25,676 nt of DNA, taken from Pelargonium nanum (lineage: Eukaryota > Streptophyta > Magnoliopsida > Geraniales > Geraniaceae). The stretch is taken from positions 1-25,676 of the forward strand of contig JAYMTF010001172.1 in NCBI GenBank assembly GCA_036897485.1. Direction: 5' to 3'. Numbering within the stretch: the first letter of the stretch is position 1; every line of letters begins with the position of its first letter. Below are positions 9,576 to 19,240 of this stretch, one piece after another. The position numbers and the translations under genes are program-made. Below the pieces are notes generated by a model. It was not told where the DNA came from. It saw only the letters and a program-made list of their open reading frames with translations, and ran no database searches.

Positions 9576-12500
9576 ATGGTTTCTGGGGTTAATGTATGTG
9601 CTTCGGAGGGGGAATTGGGAGGGTTTGTTATGGAAAATGATGGTTATTTCTCGCGTGATATTCTGCTCAAGTATAAGCGGCGAAAGGTTTCTGCTACTCG
9701 TGATTTTCCACCTGGGTGTGGACATTTCACCCCACAAATCAATTTGACAAAGAAGGAAGTTATAGCTAGTGTTGATAGTCGTAATTTAGTTGGTGGGGAA
9801 CATATGTCCCATGCCTCTGGAAAAATACATAGTTCCATTCCTTCGGTTACTCTTGGGCGAATAGATAGGGTCGCGTCTGATCAGGTGGACAGGCTTAAAT
9901 CAGTAGCCATGGAGCATGTATCATTGTTGCCTGAGGCTTTGGAGGGTTCAGATGGACTTGAATTAGTATGCCTGGAGCCGGTATCACAGTTACCCGAGGC
10001 TTTGGAATGTTTGGATGATACAATTTTGGGTGAACCTTCAAAAGTTTCAGAACTTGAAGCTGCTGCACCGTCAGAGGATCTGACTAAAGATTGCCCCCCT
10101 CGCAGAAGTGTTTCCGCTATCAGAGATTTCCCTCCATTTTGTGGGAGAAACGCTCATTGTCGCCGTGCAAAGGATAATTTGGAAATGGTCTCTTCTTCAG
10201 AGACAAAGAGTTTGTGCCAGCAGACGATTGATGTGGGAATTAAGTTCATTGAAGAGACAAACAAGACTCATAGAGAGGACACGGGAGAAGATATTCAGGG
10301 CGGAGATGCTCCTGAGAACGAATTGGAGGAGAATGGCTTGAAATTGACTTGGGATGAATCTCAAACGGAATGGTATAAAGCTGAAGCAATGAGGAAGAAA
10401 TCTGGTTCTCCGGAGCAATTGCAAGAAGACGAGTGTGAGGGGTTGAAAATTGCATCAAGAAGGATGATTATTCAAGGTCTGAGGGCCCCGCCAAACAGCA
10501 TAGGAAGACAGGAAAAAATGTCATCTGAACTTAATCTTGCTTGTATCACAAGTGAAATCAAAGGAAAGAAACATGGACATCTAGAAAATTCAAAATATGC
10601 TGCCAGGAGAGCGAAAGATAAATCTCAAGATTCTTGGGTAAAGTCAATGACGATGAGTACACTTACTAGAAAAGCTGAAGGGCAAAATGCTGAGGCGATG
10701 AGGAAGCAACGTGAATTTGCGACATCCTCTAACACAAATGTGTCACATGGAAATGTTAGAGAAAAGAGCTTTGAACCGTCTTGTGAAAGTAACCAATACT
10801 GTAGGGATGAGACAATTGTTGAAAAAGGAAACACCGATGCAAGATATGTGGGGAAGGAGATCATGATTTACTCAGAGAAAAGAAGTCATGGGGAAGAACT
10901 TTCTCATATGTCTGGTTCTAAAGAGCAATTGCGAGAAGAAGATTGTGAGCTCTGGGGTGATGCTTCAGGCAGGATTGTTGTACAAGGTCTGTTGGCTGGA
11001 GCAAAGAGTATGGGGAGGCAGGGTAAAATATCCTGCAAACTTAACCCAGTTAGTGTTACACGTGAAAACAAAGGAAAGAATCATGTTTTGGGAAATCTAG
11101 AAAATTATGAACAGGCTGTCAGGAGAAAGAAGGATGAATTTAAAGATTTTGGGGGAAAGTCAATGAGGGTGAATTCACCTACTATTGGTAATGCTCCTCA
11201 TCATTCAACGAGTCAGCTGATTGCTTTGGACGGGGATTGTTCTGAAGATGACGAGAAAATAGATCATTTCCATGAGAATGCACAGCCACATCAATTTGAT
11301 TTGCGCCTTCCTCCTTTTAGTTGCAGTGATTCGAGTAGTAAAGGTGGTGAATGTTACGGGGTTGTTACTCGGAATCAAGTGAGGGAGACATTGCGTCTGT
11401 TCCAAGCCGTGTGTAGGAAGCTCTTGCAGGAAGAGGAAATGAAGTCAAAGGAACAGAGAACTACTCGTCGGAGAGTTGATCTTCCAGCATCTAAGATCCT
11501 CAAGAATAAAGGGAAATATGTTAACACTGGCAAACATATCTTGGGATCTGTCCCAGGAGTTGAAGTTGGGGATGAGTTTCATTATAGAGTGGAGCTTAAT
11601 ATAATAGGCCTTCATCGGCATATTCAAGGTGGAATAGATTATGTGAAGCATGGTGAAGAGGTTCTTGCAACTAGTATTGTGGCATCTGGGGGCTATGATG
11701 ATGAAATGGATAACTCTGATTTCTTGATATATACAGGGCAAGGGGGAAACCTGATGAGTGGGGATAAGGAACCTGAAGATCAAAAACTAGAACGGGGAAA
11801 CCTTGCTTTGAAGAATAGTATATTGGCAAAGAATCCAGTTCGGGTGATCCGTGGATTTCAGGACCGAAAGGCTTCTGATTCGTCAGATGCACGAGCTAAA
11901 CCAGTTCTGAGAATGACATACATTTATGATGGTCTATACTTGGTGGAGAAATCCTGGCAGGAAGAGGGACCCCATGGTAAGCTGATTTTCAAGTTTAGGT
12001 TGGTCAGAATTCCAGGTCAACCAGAGCTTGCATGGAAGCAAGTGAAGAAGTCTGGCAAAAGTAAAGTACGTGAAGGTTTGTGTGACAATGATATCTCTCG
12101 AGGTAAAGAGGTTATTCCCATTTGTGCTGTGAACACCCTAGACAATCAGAAGCCCCCGTCATTTGAGTACATAACAAGTATGTTATATCCTGATTGGTGC
12201 CGACCTGTTCCTCCCAATGGATGTGAGTGTACTAAAAAGTGCTCAGAGTCTATGAAATGCTCTTGTGCAATCATGAATGGAGGAGAGATCCCATATAACT
12301 ATGATGGGGCTATTGTTGTGGCAAAGCCCCTTGTCTACGAGTGTGGTCCTTCGTGCAAGTGCCCTCCTTCTTGCCCTAATAGAGTCTCTCAGCGTGGTAT
12401 CAAATTTCAGCTTGAAATTTTTAAAACTAAATCAAGAGGTTGGGGTGTGAGATCACTAAATTCCATCTCTTCAGGAAGTTTTATATGCGAGTATGTTGGA

Positions 12501-12926
12501 GAACTCATTGACGAGAAAGAAGCTGATGAGAGAACAGGTAATGATGAGTATTTATTTGATATTGGAAATAACTATAATGACACTAATCTTTGGGGTGGAC
12601 TTTCATCTCTCATGCCTGATACACACTCGAGTGCCAAAGTTGTGGAGGATGGTTGCTTCACTATTGATGCAGCACGTTATGGGAACATTGGAAGGTTTAT
12701 CAACCATAGTTGTTCTCCTAATCTTTATGCCCAAAATGTGCTATATGATCATGGAGACAAGAGGGTTCCTCACATAATGTTTTTTGCTGCGGAGAACATT
12801 CCTCCCTTGCAAGAGCTGACATACCATTACAATTATACAATAGACCAAGTTCGTGATTCTGACGGCAATATAAAGAAAAAAAGTTGCTACTGTGGTGCTG
12901 CAGATTGCACTGGTAGGATGTACTGA
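9576..12926 (+). CDS. SUVH6: SUVH5/6-type histone H3 lysine-9 methyltransferase
   Basis: This is a 1116-residue protein in one uninterrupted CDS, as is usual for many plant SUVH genes. The SRA/YDG domain, which reads methylated cytosine in DNA, spans ~657-825. The pre-SET zinc cluster has nine cysteines (883, 885, 889, 895, 897, 923, 927, 929, 933). The SET domain (~943-1087) has SRGWGV (Gly955-Gly957), ICEYVGE, the cofactor-binding NHSC at 1043-1046, and the YHYNY tail (Tyr1083-Tyr1087). The post-SET motif CYCGAADC (Cys1104, 1106, 1111) is complete. All catalytic landmarks are therefore present. The expected role is deposition of H3K9me at methylated DNA, maintaining CHG methylation and silencing transposons. 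The N-terminal half carries two RDFPP-x-CG motifs (residues 42-49 and 183-190) typical of SUVH5/SUVH6 plus internal repeats (separate entries). It is longer than the ~790 residues recalled for the Arabidopsis proteins. SUVH5 versus SUVH6 orthology is not settled by sight. Confidence 0.93.
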   Translation: MVSGVNVCASEGELGGFVMENDGYFSRDILLKYKRRKVSATRDFPPGCGHFTPQINLTKKEVIASVDSRNLVGGEHMSHASGKIHSSIPSVTLGRIDRVASDQVDRLKSVAMEHVSLLPEALEGSDGLELVCLEPVSQLPEALECLDDTILGEPSKVSELEAAAPSEDLTKDCPPRRSVSAIRDFPPFCGRNAHCRRAKDNLEMVSSSETKSLCQQTIDVGIKFIEETNKTHREDTGEDIQGGDAPENELEENGLKLTWDESQTEWYKAEAMRKKSGSPEQLQEDECEGLKIASRRMIIQGLRAPPNSIGRQEKMSSELNLACITSEIKGKKHGHLENSKYAARRAKDKSQDSWVKSMTMSTLTRKAEGQNAEAMRKQREFATSSNTNVSHGNVREKSFEPSCESNQYCRDETIVEKGNTDARYVGKEIMIYSEKRSHGEELSHMSGSKEQLREEDCELWGDASGRIVVQGLLAGAKSMGRQGKISCKLNPVSVTRENKGKNHVLGNLENYEQAVRRKKDEFKDFGGKSMRVNSPTIGNAPHHSTSQLIALDGDCSEDDEKIDHFHENAQPHQFDLRLPPFSCSDSSSKGGECYGVVTRNQVRETLRLFQAVCRKLLQEEEMKSKEQRTTRRRVDLPASKILKNKGKYVNTGKHILGSVPGVEVGDEFHYRVELNIIGLHRHIQGGIDYVKHGEEVLATSIVASGGYDDEMDNSDFLIYTGQGGNLMSGDKEPEDQKLERGNLALKNSILAKNPVRVIRGFQDRKASDSSDARAKPVLRMTYIYDGLYLVEKSWQEEGPHGKLIFKFRLVRIPGQPELAWKQVKKSGKSKVREGLCDNDISRGKEVIPICAVNTLDNQKPPSFEYITSMLYPDWCRPVPPNGCECTKKCSESMKCSCAIMNGGEIPYNYDGAIVVAKPLVYECGPSCKCPPSCPNRVSQRGIKFQLEIFKTKSRGWGVRSLNSISSGSFICEYVGELIDEKEADERTGNDEYLFDIGNNYNDTNLWGGLSSLMPDTHSSAKVVEDGCFTIDAARYGNIGRFINHSCSPNLYAQNVLYDHGDKRVPHIMFFAAENIPPLQELTYHYNYTIDQVRDSDGNIKKKSCYCGAADCTGRMY
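9912..10037 (+). repeat. 21-residue tandem duplication in the SUVH N-terminal region
   Basis: Residues 113-133 and 134-154 are a tandem pair. EHVSLLPEALEGSDG aligns with EPVSQLPEALECLDD, and the DNA shows the same 63-nt offset (for example GAGGCTTTGGA in both). It lies in the acidic, low-conservation linker between the two RDFPP motifs. Confidence 0.7.
10401..11171 (+). repeat. Two ~85-residue internal repeats within SUVH
   Basis: Residues ~276-360 (10401-10655) and ~446-532 (10911-11171) align in order. The shared blocks are SGS-x-EQL, ED/EED-C-E, AS-R-R/I-x-Q-GL, a central SIGRQ/SMGRQ then K-x-S-x-LN, KGK, LEN, A-RR-KD and finally KSM. The two copies are 170 residues apart and separated by unrelated sequence. 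At DNA level the opening TCTGGTTCT and GAGCAATTGC are identical, so this is duplication rather than convergence. No known domain is recognised in the unit. Confidence 0.75.
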
Positions 12927-15165
12927 GCCATAGAGGGAAAGAAGTTGGGATCTCTGGAGAACCGCATTCTGCTTTCTCATTGTAAGTTTTTATATCATTA
13001 GAATTAACCGGTGTCTTTACTGGCATTTATGCATGCAAGTGCTTAACTTGTTTGTTCTTTCTATGACATGCAAAATATACTTTTAACTTTTAAGTGGTGG
13101 CATTACAGAGTACAGAGAGGATTAGAGAAATAAATAAAACATTACTTACCTTTTTAATCCTCACAAATATATAGTGGCAATATTCATGTCCATAACAAAT
13201 CTTAATCTCTTTAGAGAGTTGTTTGTTACATGAGATGGAATAACATAATTTTATATGCAATCTTCTTCCTTTTTCCTATGTCTCGGTTGTTACAAGGTTG
13301 TTCAGTTGGTTACTGATAACATGCATGGCAGTCCCCGCTGTAAATCCCCGCACAAAATAAATAAATTTAGAGCATCATACTTATATTGAAATGTTATAAG
13401 TTTGTTTTGTTTACTTGTATTTAGAGGTTATTTCAATATAATTTCCCGACTATTATCACTTAAATTCAAAATATGTGAAATATATAACAAGTATCAGCTT
13501 TTTTTATGTTATTTTAATTTATATTAATAAGATAGCTCATTAGGTATCTTGCTAAAATTTGGTAAGGCAATGACTGAGAATTTGCCAAGTGCACCGGTAA
13601 AGTCATGCTTCTTTTTCGCTTATGGTAGTTATGATTTTTCTAGAATTCTTGATGTGCAGATTAACCATGTTCATGACACAAAGTCTTCCTTTAACTTGGA
13701 AATATTTGGATATCATCAATTGCTTACCAGTTTGAAATCTGTTAAACTATCACAAAGCTGGATGTATAAGTTGGAAGTTTTAGTTAATGATTAAATTTTT
13801 GTAATATAGTATGCAGCATTTGAATGAAGTACATGGTTTAGTGTGATGGATTTTTAATATGGATGTAGCACATGAAGTATACCATTGACCTCAAAAATTA
13901 GATTTTGAAGTGACTGAAAATAATATTGTTGTTACCTAATGGTGGTCTCCATTTCGAACGAAGTATACCCTCATATCTGCCCAAATCCCCACAACCACAT
14001 TATGCTCTATAGTCTGTAGAGATAGCTAAACTAAGTGATCAATATTCTGCACTATTTTCCTTTCTCATTCAGTTGCATGTATTGCTGCTTCCCAGCTAGT
14101 GGTGCGTTATTTTTCGTCCTTGTGCAATATTTTTACTGAATAGCTCTCTTATACATGTATGTGTATGTATTCTTTCTGCTACTAAACACTCATATCAAAA
14201 CAATAATTGATACAATAGATGATGTGATTATTTGTTTGTAGGAGTTGAATATTATTAATAGAGATCCAGGTGGAGTGCTTTTTAGGAGGGTCGGGTACAT
14301 TGTTTGAAGGACAGCGTGGAGGAAATGGCTGCTATGAGTTGAAGCGATTTCAACTGTCAAGTAAAGTTTAATGTTTTCGAGGCCCAACATAAACTTTTAT
14401 GGAGGAGGTTGCTTAGACCGTTACCCATGAGGTAAATCTTTTAACCTTGGTACATGTAGGTGCTCTGAGCTTGCAACTAGCTACTTTGTGTCTTGTGAGT
14501 CTTTGGCCTTGTCCCTGCCTCCGCAAAACAGGAAAGTGTATAGAGTAGAAATTCGGACTTAGAAAATTCCCCCTCTTTCCTTGATGCTTGCAAGGACAAC
14601 TTGTACATGTTACAACTATGCATTAATCTATGAGACTTCCATTGAGATGCTTATCAGTTCACTCTCATGAGAATGTTCATCAGCTGGTTGTTGATGGATT
14701 CATTTTTTTGTTTTTAATTTTTGAGAAATTATGCTAAGGTTAAGCAGGTCATAGTGGGATTTAGGGTTTATTTATTCGGAAGTGATATTTTTAGGTGGAG
14801 AATCATTGCTTTGTTCTTTATAATAACAGCAGACATCCATGAGTGACATATAAATCCTTAATTAAACCTGTAATGCATGATACATAGATAATTTACAACT
14901 CTTTTTGTTCACTAAAATGCTACCACTTGTGCGTGAATAGAGTCTAAAAGATGTAGAAAAGTTAAAAACTTTTATTTATATTCATATATAATATCTGTAT
15001 GTAACCAAACAAAGTACACAATTCTGTAGTTTATTGAGCCAATTCAGAGGAACAAAAGAAAACTAGGTGGCATAAATATTTTAAAAACACACATCCAAAT
15101 AACTAAAAATGTGTACTAGTAGCTAAAGTTTCTTGTAGCCTAGGCTAGGACATACACAACACAAT
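12927..15165. other. Convergent intergenic region between SUVH and EXLB1 genes
   Basis: This 2.2-kb stretch lies between two stop codons. The SUVH 3'UTR begins here. A GTAAGT-like site at 12981 and an acceptor (TTTGTAG) near 14241 could define a 3'UTR intron, with a mixed-composition exon-like block at 14242-14430 ending in a GTAAAT donor-like site. The rest is AT-rich. The open frame at 13549-13794 shows no family resemblance. The EXLB1 3'UTR occupies the right end. No mobile element is recognised. Confidence 0.5.
14971..14976 (-). terminator. Candidate polyadenylation signal of EXLB1
   Basis: AATAAA reads on the minus strand 190 bp past the EXLB1 stop codon, in an AT-rich context. The position is normal for a plant near-upstream element, but such hexamers also occur by chance in AT-rich DNA. 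Confidence 0.4.
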
Positions 15166-16223
15166 TCAAGTAAGCTTAATAGCAGAGTCATAAGCAACCC
15201 CAGGGTTCCAGTCACTAGGGATAGCATTGCTTGCCTCCACCCATTTCTGGCCAGCACTCCCACTCACTTGGAACCTCAACTTTATAGGTCCCGTGGGCGG
15301 GTTAGGCATGTCCCATACCGCCCCAAACGCTCTTCGCATACCCTTCCATTCCTTGCAATCCTCCTACAGACACGCCAATACAAATTAAACATCATATTGT
15401 AGAAAAAGTTGACGCTCATTTTGAAACAGACGGAGTATATATAACTGTGCCCGTACCTGCCATAACTGGAGGGCTAGGATGTCGTTTTGGCCTCCTTGGT
15501 AGAGGATGAGAATGGCCAAGTAGTGAGGGAACCTACTGTGCTCATGGACCTTGAACATAAGGTTATTAGCAGAGTACTGACATGGAATCCTCTTGTATTG
15601 CATGTCGACCACACCAAACCCAAACAGCTCCAAGGCAGCGTTTGGGCGAGCCAGTTTAGCGTAGGCGCGAGGGCTCAGGATAAAGTCTGTGTTGTCTCCT
15701 TCACCGTAGTCAGTCACCACTATGTTCACTCCATCATCACTGCATAATTGTGGTTTGGTGCACTTAACCTACACAAATGATATTTAATTAAGCACCATAT
15801 ATACTTTAATATTTACTATAATTAAGCTTAGCTATGATAGAATTAGTAATGTATATGTACTTGATAGCAAGCAGCACAGCCGGAGCCGTCCTTGTAGAGC
15901 CGGGAGGCGGCGGCAACAAAGCCGTCGTTGACAGTCCGGCCAAATTCTCCGAACCCGCAAGCTCCGGCTAATCAAAAACACAAAAAAGAAGCTAGTTAGA
16001 TTATATTTGCATGCATGAATGCATGTAGAATATTATAGAAGTGAAGTTTAGTAGTAGGTATTGTACTTGGAGTGCCATAACAATCAGGACTGCCATAATA
16101 GGTAGCTCTGGAGCATATAAAGTTAGGGTCTTGAGAGGCACACAATGCAGCTGACAATATTGTTATGATCACTGCACATTTAAGACATAAGTGACCATAT
16201 TTGAATGAAGACACTGACACCAT
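15166..16223 (-). CDS. EXLB1: Expansin-like B protein, four exons
   Basis: Exons on the minus strand are 16223-16067, 15967-15861, 15768-15457 and 15363-15166. Their sum of 774 nt gives 257 residues, and all introns are GT..AG. A signal peptide is evident (hydrophobic core CAVIITILSAALC, ~residues 16-28), so the product should be secreted to the cell wall. The expansin N-terminal domain (double-psi beta-barrel) starts near residue 38 with SRATYYGSPDC and contains GACGFGEFGRTVNDG and GSGCAACYQVKC. The C-terminal CBM63/pollen-allergen domain includes NLMFKVHEHS, YQGGQNDILALQLWQ, AVWDMPNPP and LRFQVSGSAGQKWV. The HFD motif of alpha- and beta-expansins is absent (residues 115-120 read TDFILS), which places it in the expansin-like families. 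Members of this family have no proven wall-loosening activity. The start is chosen because it gives a complete signal peptide. It lies in the same orientation as CLPR4, downstream of it. Confidence 0.93.
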
Positions 16224-16290
16224 TGTTGTGAATACAGAAGAGAAGAAGACAAAGTGGATCAGATGGTTGCTAGGAAATGAAATTTAATCT

Positions 16291-16300
16291 CATATTTATA
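16291..16300 (-). promoter_or_regulatory. Candidate TATA box of EXLB1
   Basis: TATAAATATG reads on the minus strand 68 bp upstream of the EXLB1 start codon. That would put transcription start roughly 35 bp before the ATG, a short but plausible leader. Position and sequence are the only evidence. Confidence 0.5.
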
Positions 16301-16309
16301 GGAAGAGGG

Positions 16310-17808
16310 AGAGAGCATGTGTTTAATAGTGTTATGTGGATTAGGATTGGTGATGTGTTAGTATTAGTAGTGTTACTTAGAGTATATACTTGTAGAGCCC
16401 TCCTTCCACCTAATCTCACCATTTTCTCTTGTATAAGCAAATATGTAACCTTAATAGGAGACTGACTACTACCCATAGAGGATACTGGCCTAACTTCAAT
16501 ATTTATCCAAATATATAATATGTGAATGTTTTGTCTCATCTCAATATCATTTAAATAATAATATTGTATAATTATACTTCAATATTTATATGGTCTCAAT
16601 TAAGAGGATACTTGTTTTGTGATTGATTTTTGAGAATTGCAAGTGGGTTTTGATGATGTCACGTGTATGTGATTATGTGCTCAAATGATGCTTTTGTACA
16701 CCATATGACGATGTCATGGTAACGTAAAGATCATGTCATGATGAAATGCCGTTGACACCCACTTATTTGATGTATCGATCATGTCATCGTAATAATGTAG
16801 TGATGATGTTACCATACAAGAACTCTTGAGGGTTAGGGCTTTGGAGGTAACTGAAAGACAGAGTCTTGGAGAGGTTGCTCTGGGGTGTACTATTTTCAGT
16901 ACCTTCACGCGTACTTATCTATAAGCGTAGTACGAGGGTTTGAGAGGTTACTAGTATCACGTCTAGAATGGTTTTGAGGTTTTGGACATGCCATTGATTT
17001 GGTGACTTAGGTGATCCGATGTCCAAAAGCTCAACTTGAGTCATATTGGAGTATGGTCTCAAAGGTTTTGGAGGTGCACACATGAGATCGTAGTGATCAA
17101 CATATTAGTTCATGAGGTTGGAGGTCTCATCAATGGTAGTCTTATGGAGGAGTTAGAGGTTCCTTGATAAGATCACGTAACAATAAGACCTTATGAGGAG
17201 GTTCATGATGTGATGTAGGGTTCCTTGGTGTTACAGTGAGGTCTAATGAAAGAGTTTTTTTTAACAGCAGAAGGTGTTGTAGATCTGAAACGATTTATGA
17301 TGCAATTAAGGGTCTGGAAGCGGTGCAAGACCCCTTTCTAGATAGTCGTGATTTAGAAGGGGATCACATGCAATGAGAATCCATATAGTCTTTTTGGAGG
17401 GATTAGAGGGAGGCGTGTATAGGCGACCTTTTGTGTTATTCGTGTCAACTCTTTAGGTACTAGAATTAAGTTCCGAAAATATTACGGATGAGTCCAACGG
17501 GATTGCATTAAGCTAAGGGGGCTATCGAGCATAAAATAAAGTAAAATGGTTAAAACGTAAAAGTACATATCATGTTTCTCACTTGAGGTGGTGATGGTGT
17601 GTCTGTTGCGTGGCACACTCTCATTGGTTGAAGGATAAAAGTAAATATATGGTGTGGAGGGGTTCTCACAAACTCTTATATAAATTAAAATATTCAAAGT
17701 AGGCCGTTAAAAAAAATTCAAAGTAGATAGACAAATCCTTTTAAATTCTACAAATTTGTCATAACATCATGTTACATCAATAAATAAGAACCTCAAAGGT
17801 TCTAGTAG
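16310..17808. other. Non-coding spacer upstream of EXLB1, word-rich and of unknown origin
   Basis: No gene is seen. From ~16640 to 17480 the plus strand is rich in G and T with recurring short words. GATGATGTCA or GACGATGTCA occurs near 16653 and 16707, GATCATGTCAT near 16730 and 16776, and GAGGTT-type words repeat through 16860-17240. This looks like degenerate simple-sequence or old repeat DNA. No coding frame, terminal repeat or tRNA is recognised. 17480-17808 returns to ordinary AT-rich DNA. Confidence 0.5.
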
Positions 17809-18019
17809 AGAAATTTAAATATATATATTTTTTATAAGCAATGGGACAAGCAAGCCTATGCGGCCTGTGTTTCTCACCCCTGTTAGTTGTTAGTTCTTCC
17901 CTTAAACCTATAAATCTCACCCCATACCATCGGTAAGGAGGCTCGAACTTGAGACCTCAAATGAAATCCATAGCGCATCAACCGTTTAGCCCAACATGCC
18001 TTGGTAGAAATTTAAATAT
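17809..18019 (-). mobile_element. tRNA-derived SINE with 14-bp target-site duplication
   Basis: The body at 17823-18005 reads on the minus strand. It has a tRNA-like head near its 5' end: an A-box-like TGGGCTAAACGGT (17981-17993) and a B-box-like AAGTTCGAGCC (17940-17950), ~30 bp apart as in tRNA genes, both for RNA polymerase III. A tRNA-unrelated body follows, ending in an A/T tail (TATAAAAAATATAT). The element is flanked by an exact 14-bp direct repeat, AGAAATTTAAATAT, at 17809-17822 and 18006-18019. The length of about 183 bp, internal promoter, tail and duplication together are the definition of a SINE. I cannot assign the family. It was copied using a LINE's machinery and encodes nothing. 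Confidence 0.8.
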
Positions 18020-19240
18020 TACAAGAGGATGAGGTGGTGTGTGATCCAATACACATGATGCATCAACTAAATTGAATCTGGTCAGGCTGCCAAATCCTTT
18101 GAAATTTAAAAGAGAAATAATCTATGGGCAACATATGCAAATTAGCAAGTTGATAGAGAAGTGAGCATTAATGTCTGGCTGTAGAGCACTCACACAGCCT
18201 CTGGGTTGCAACCTATTTTGTGTCAACTCTCAACAGCCATTGATTGGATATTTGGATTGGATTTAAACCTTGAATTTGGCCATAAAAGCACTAGCTTTCT
18301 ACTTAATTCATTGTTTTTTCCTTTTCTTGCAAACAAAAAAAAATACTAAACAAAAACCATAATCATCATTAACATAAACAAATTGGATTAGGATATTTTG
18401 ACTCTACAAACCAAAAAAAGTGTTGGTAGACAAATTGGGTTGATGAGGAGGGGTTGGTGGCATTTGATCCTAGCCCTCCATTTGGCATCCTCCCCATAGC
18501 ATAATGTAACTTTCACTATATCCAAAAGAAGGTGAGGCCCAATTGGAGCCCAACCATTGGCTACTTATCACCATAATGGGCTTGAAGAAACCATATTGTG
18601 TTGGGACCAAAATGCCATATTCATGTGTACATTTTGGTGAGTCATGTGTTGTATATATGAGAATGAGAGTACTTATCATCACCATCACCATCACCATCAC
18701 CACCACTAAGTATATTACAGAATGAGCATGAAAGGTTTAAATCAACAGTAGAGTCTACAGTTGAATCATCATTAACACCATATTTAGTTACTACTGCTCT
18801 TCTCCAGCCTCCAGGTGTCTATCTCTAACATTATTTCTTTGTTAGTGGAGAGACTGAGACAAGTTTGAAAATAACAAGCAATATTTCATTTTCTTTAGTT
18901 AGTTAGTTTCTAGGGTTAACTAAATATTCCATGGTATCACTCTTTGCAAAAAAAAAAAAAAGAAAAAAAAAAGAAAAGAATGGTTATTATCGGATTTGAC
19001 AATTGCCAATTTATGAGAATGGTAAAAAGCTACGCTTTTTTTAATATGACATGAGAAATCGAAGAGATAATTAATCCATATTCTTTTATGAGTTACATGA
19101 ACTTTTTTTTTTTATAGTTATATACTTTTTAGTCATTTCATAAAAGCAATTTTAGATTAAAATATGTTGTATTTTGATTTAAAAGTACTTTCTCTTCACT
19201 TTTTTTTTTTACTTTTCTTACCACACAATCATAACTTTTA
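18020..19240. other. AT-rich spacer between SINE and TIR element
   Basis: No gene is recognised. It contains the CATCAC microsatellite (separate entry), an A-rich tract at 18947-18980 (A-runs broken by G) and T-runs near 19105 and 19200. Short open frames around 18470-18725 only reflect the microsatellite and have no family resemblance. Confidence 0.5.
18675..18706 (+). repeat. CATCAC microsatellite
   Basis: A hexanucleotide/trinucleotide run (ATCACC repeated, ending CACCAC) of about 32 bp lies in non-coding DNA. It is a simple-sequence repeat likely to vary in length between individuals. Confidence 0.85.

Noticed and set aside
13549-13794. 81-codon open frame after SUVH
   Set aside because: It begins at a non-ATG codon in AT-rich DNA, with no recognisable motif and no splice-site support.
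17940-18005. A tRNA gene on the minus strand
   Set aside because: A- and B-box-like words are present, but the acceptor and anticodon stems do not pair and there is a long unrelated body with tail and target duplication, so it is a SINE head.
18470-18725. Overlapping open frames with Met/Val or Ile/Thr repeats
   Set aside because: They are the translated CATCAC microsatellite and carry no protein signal.
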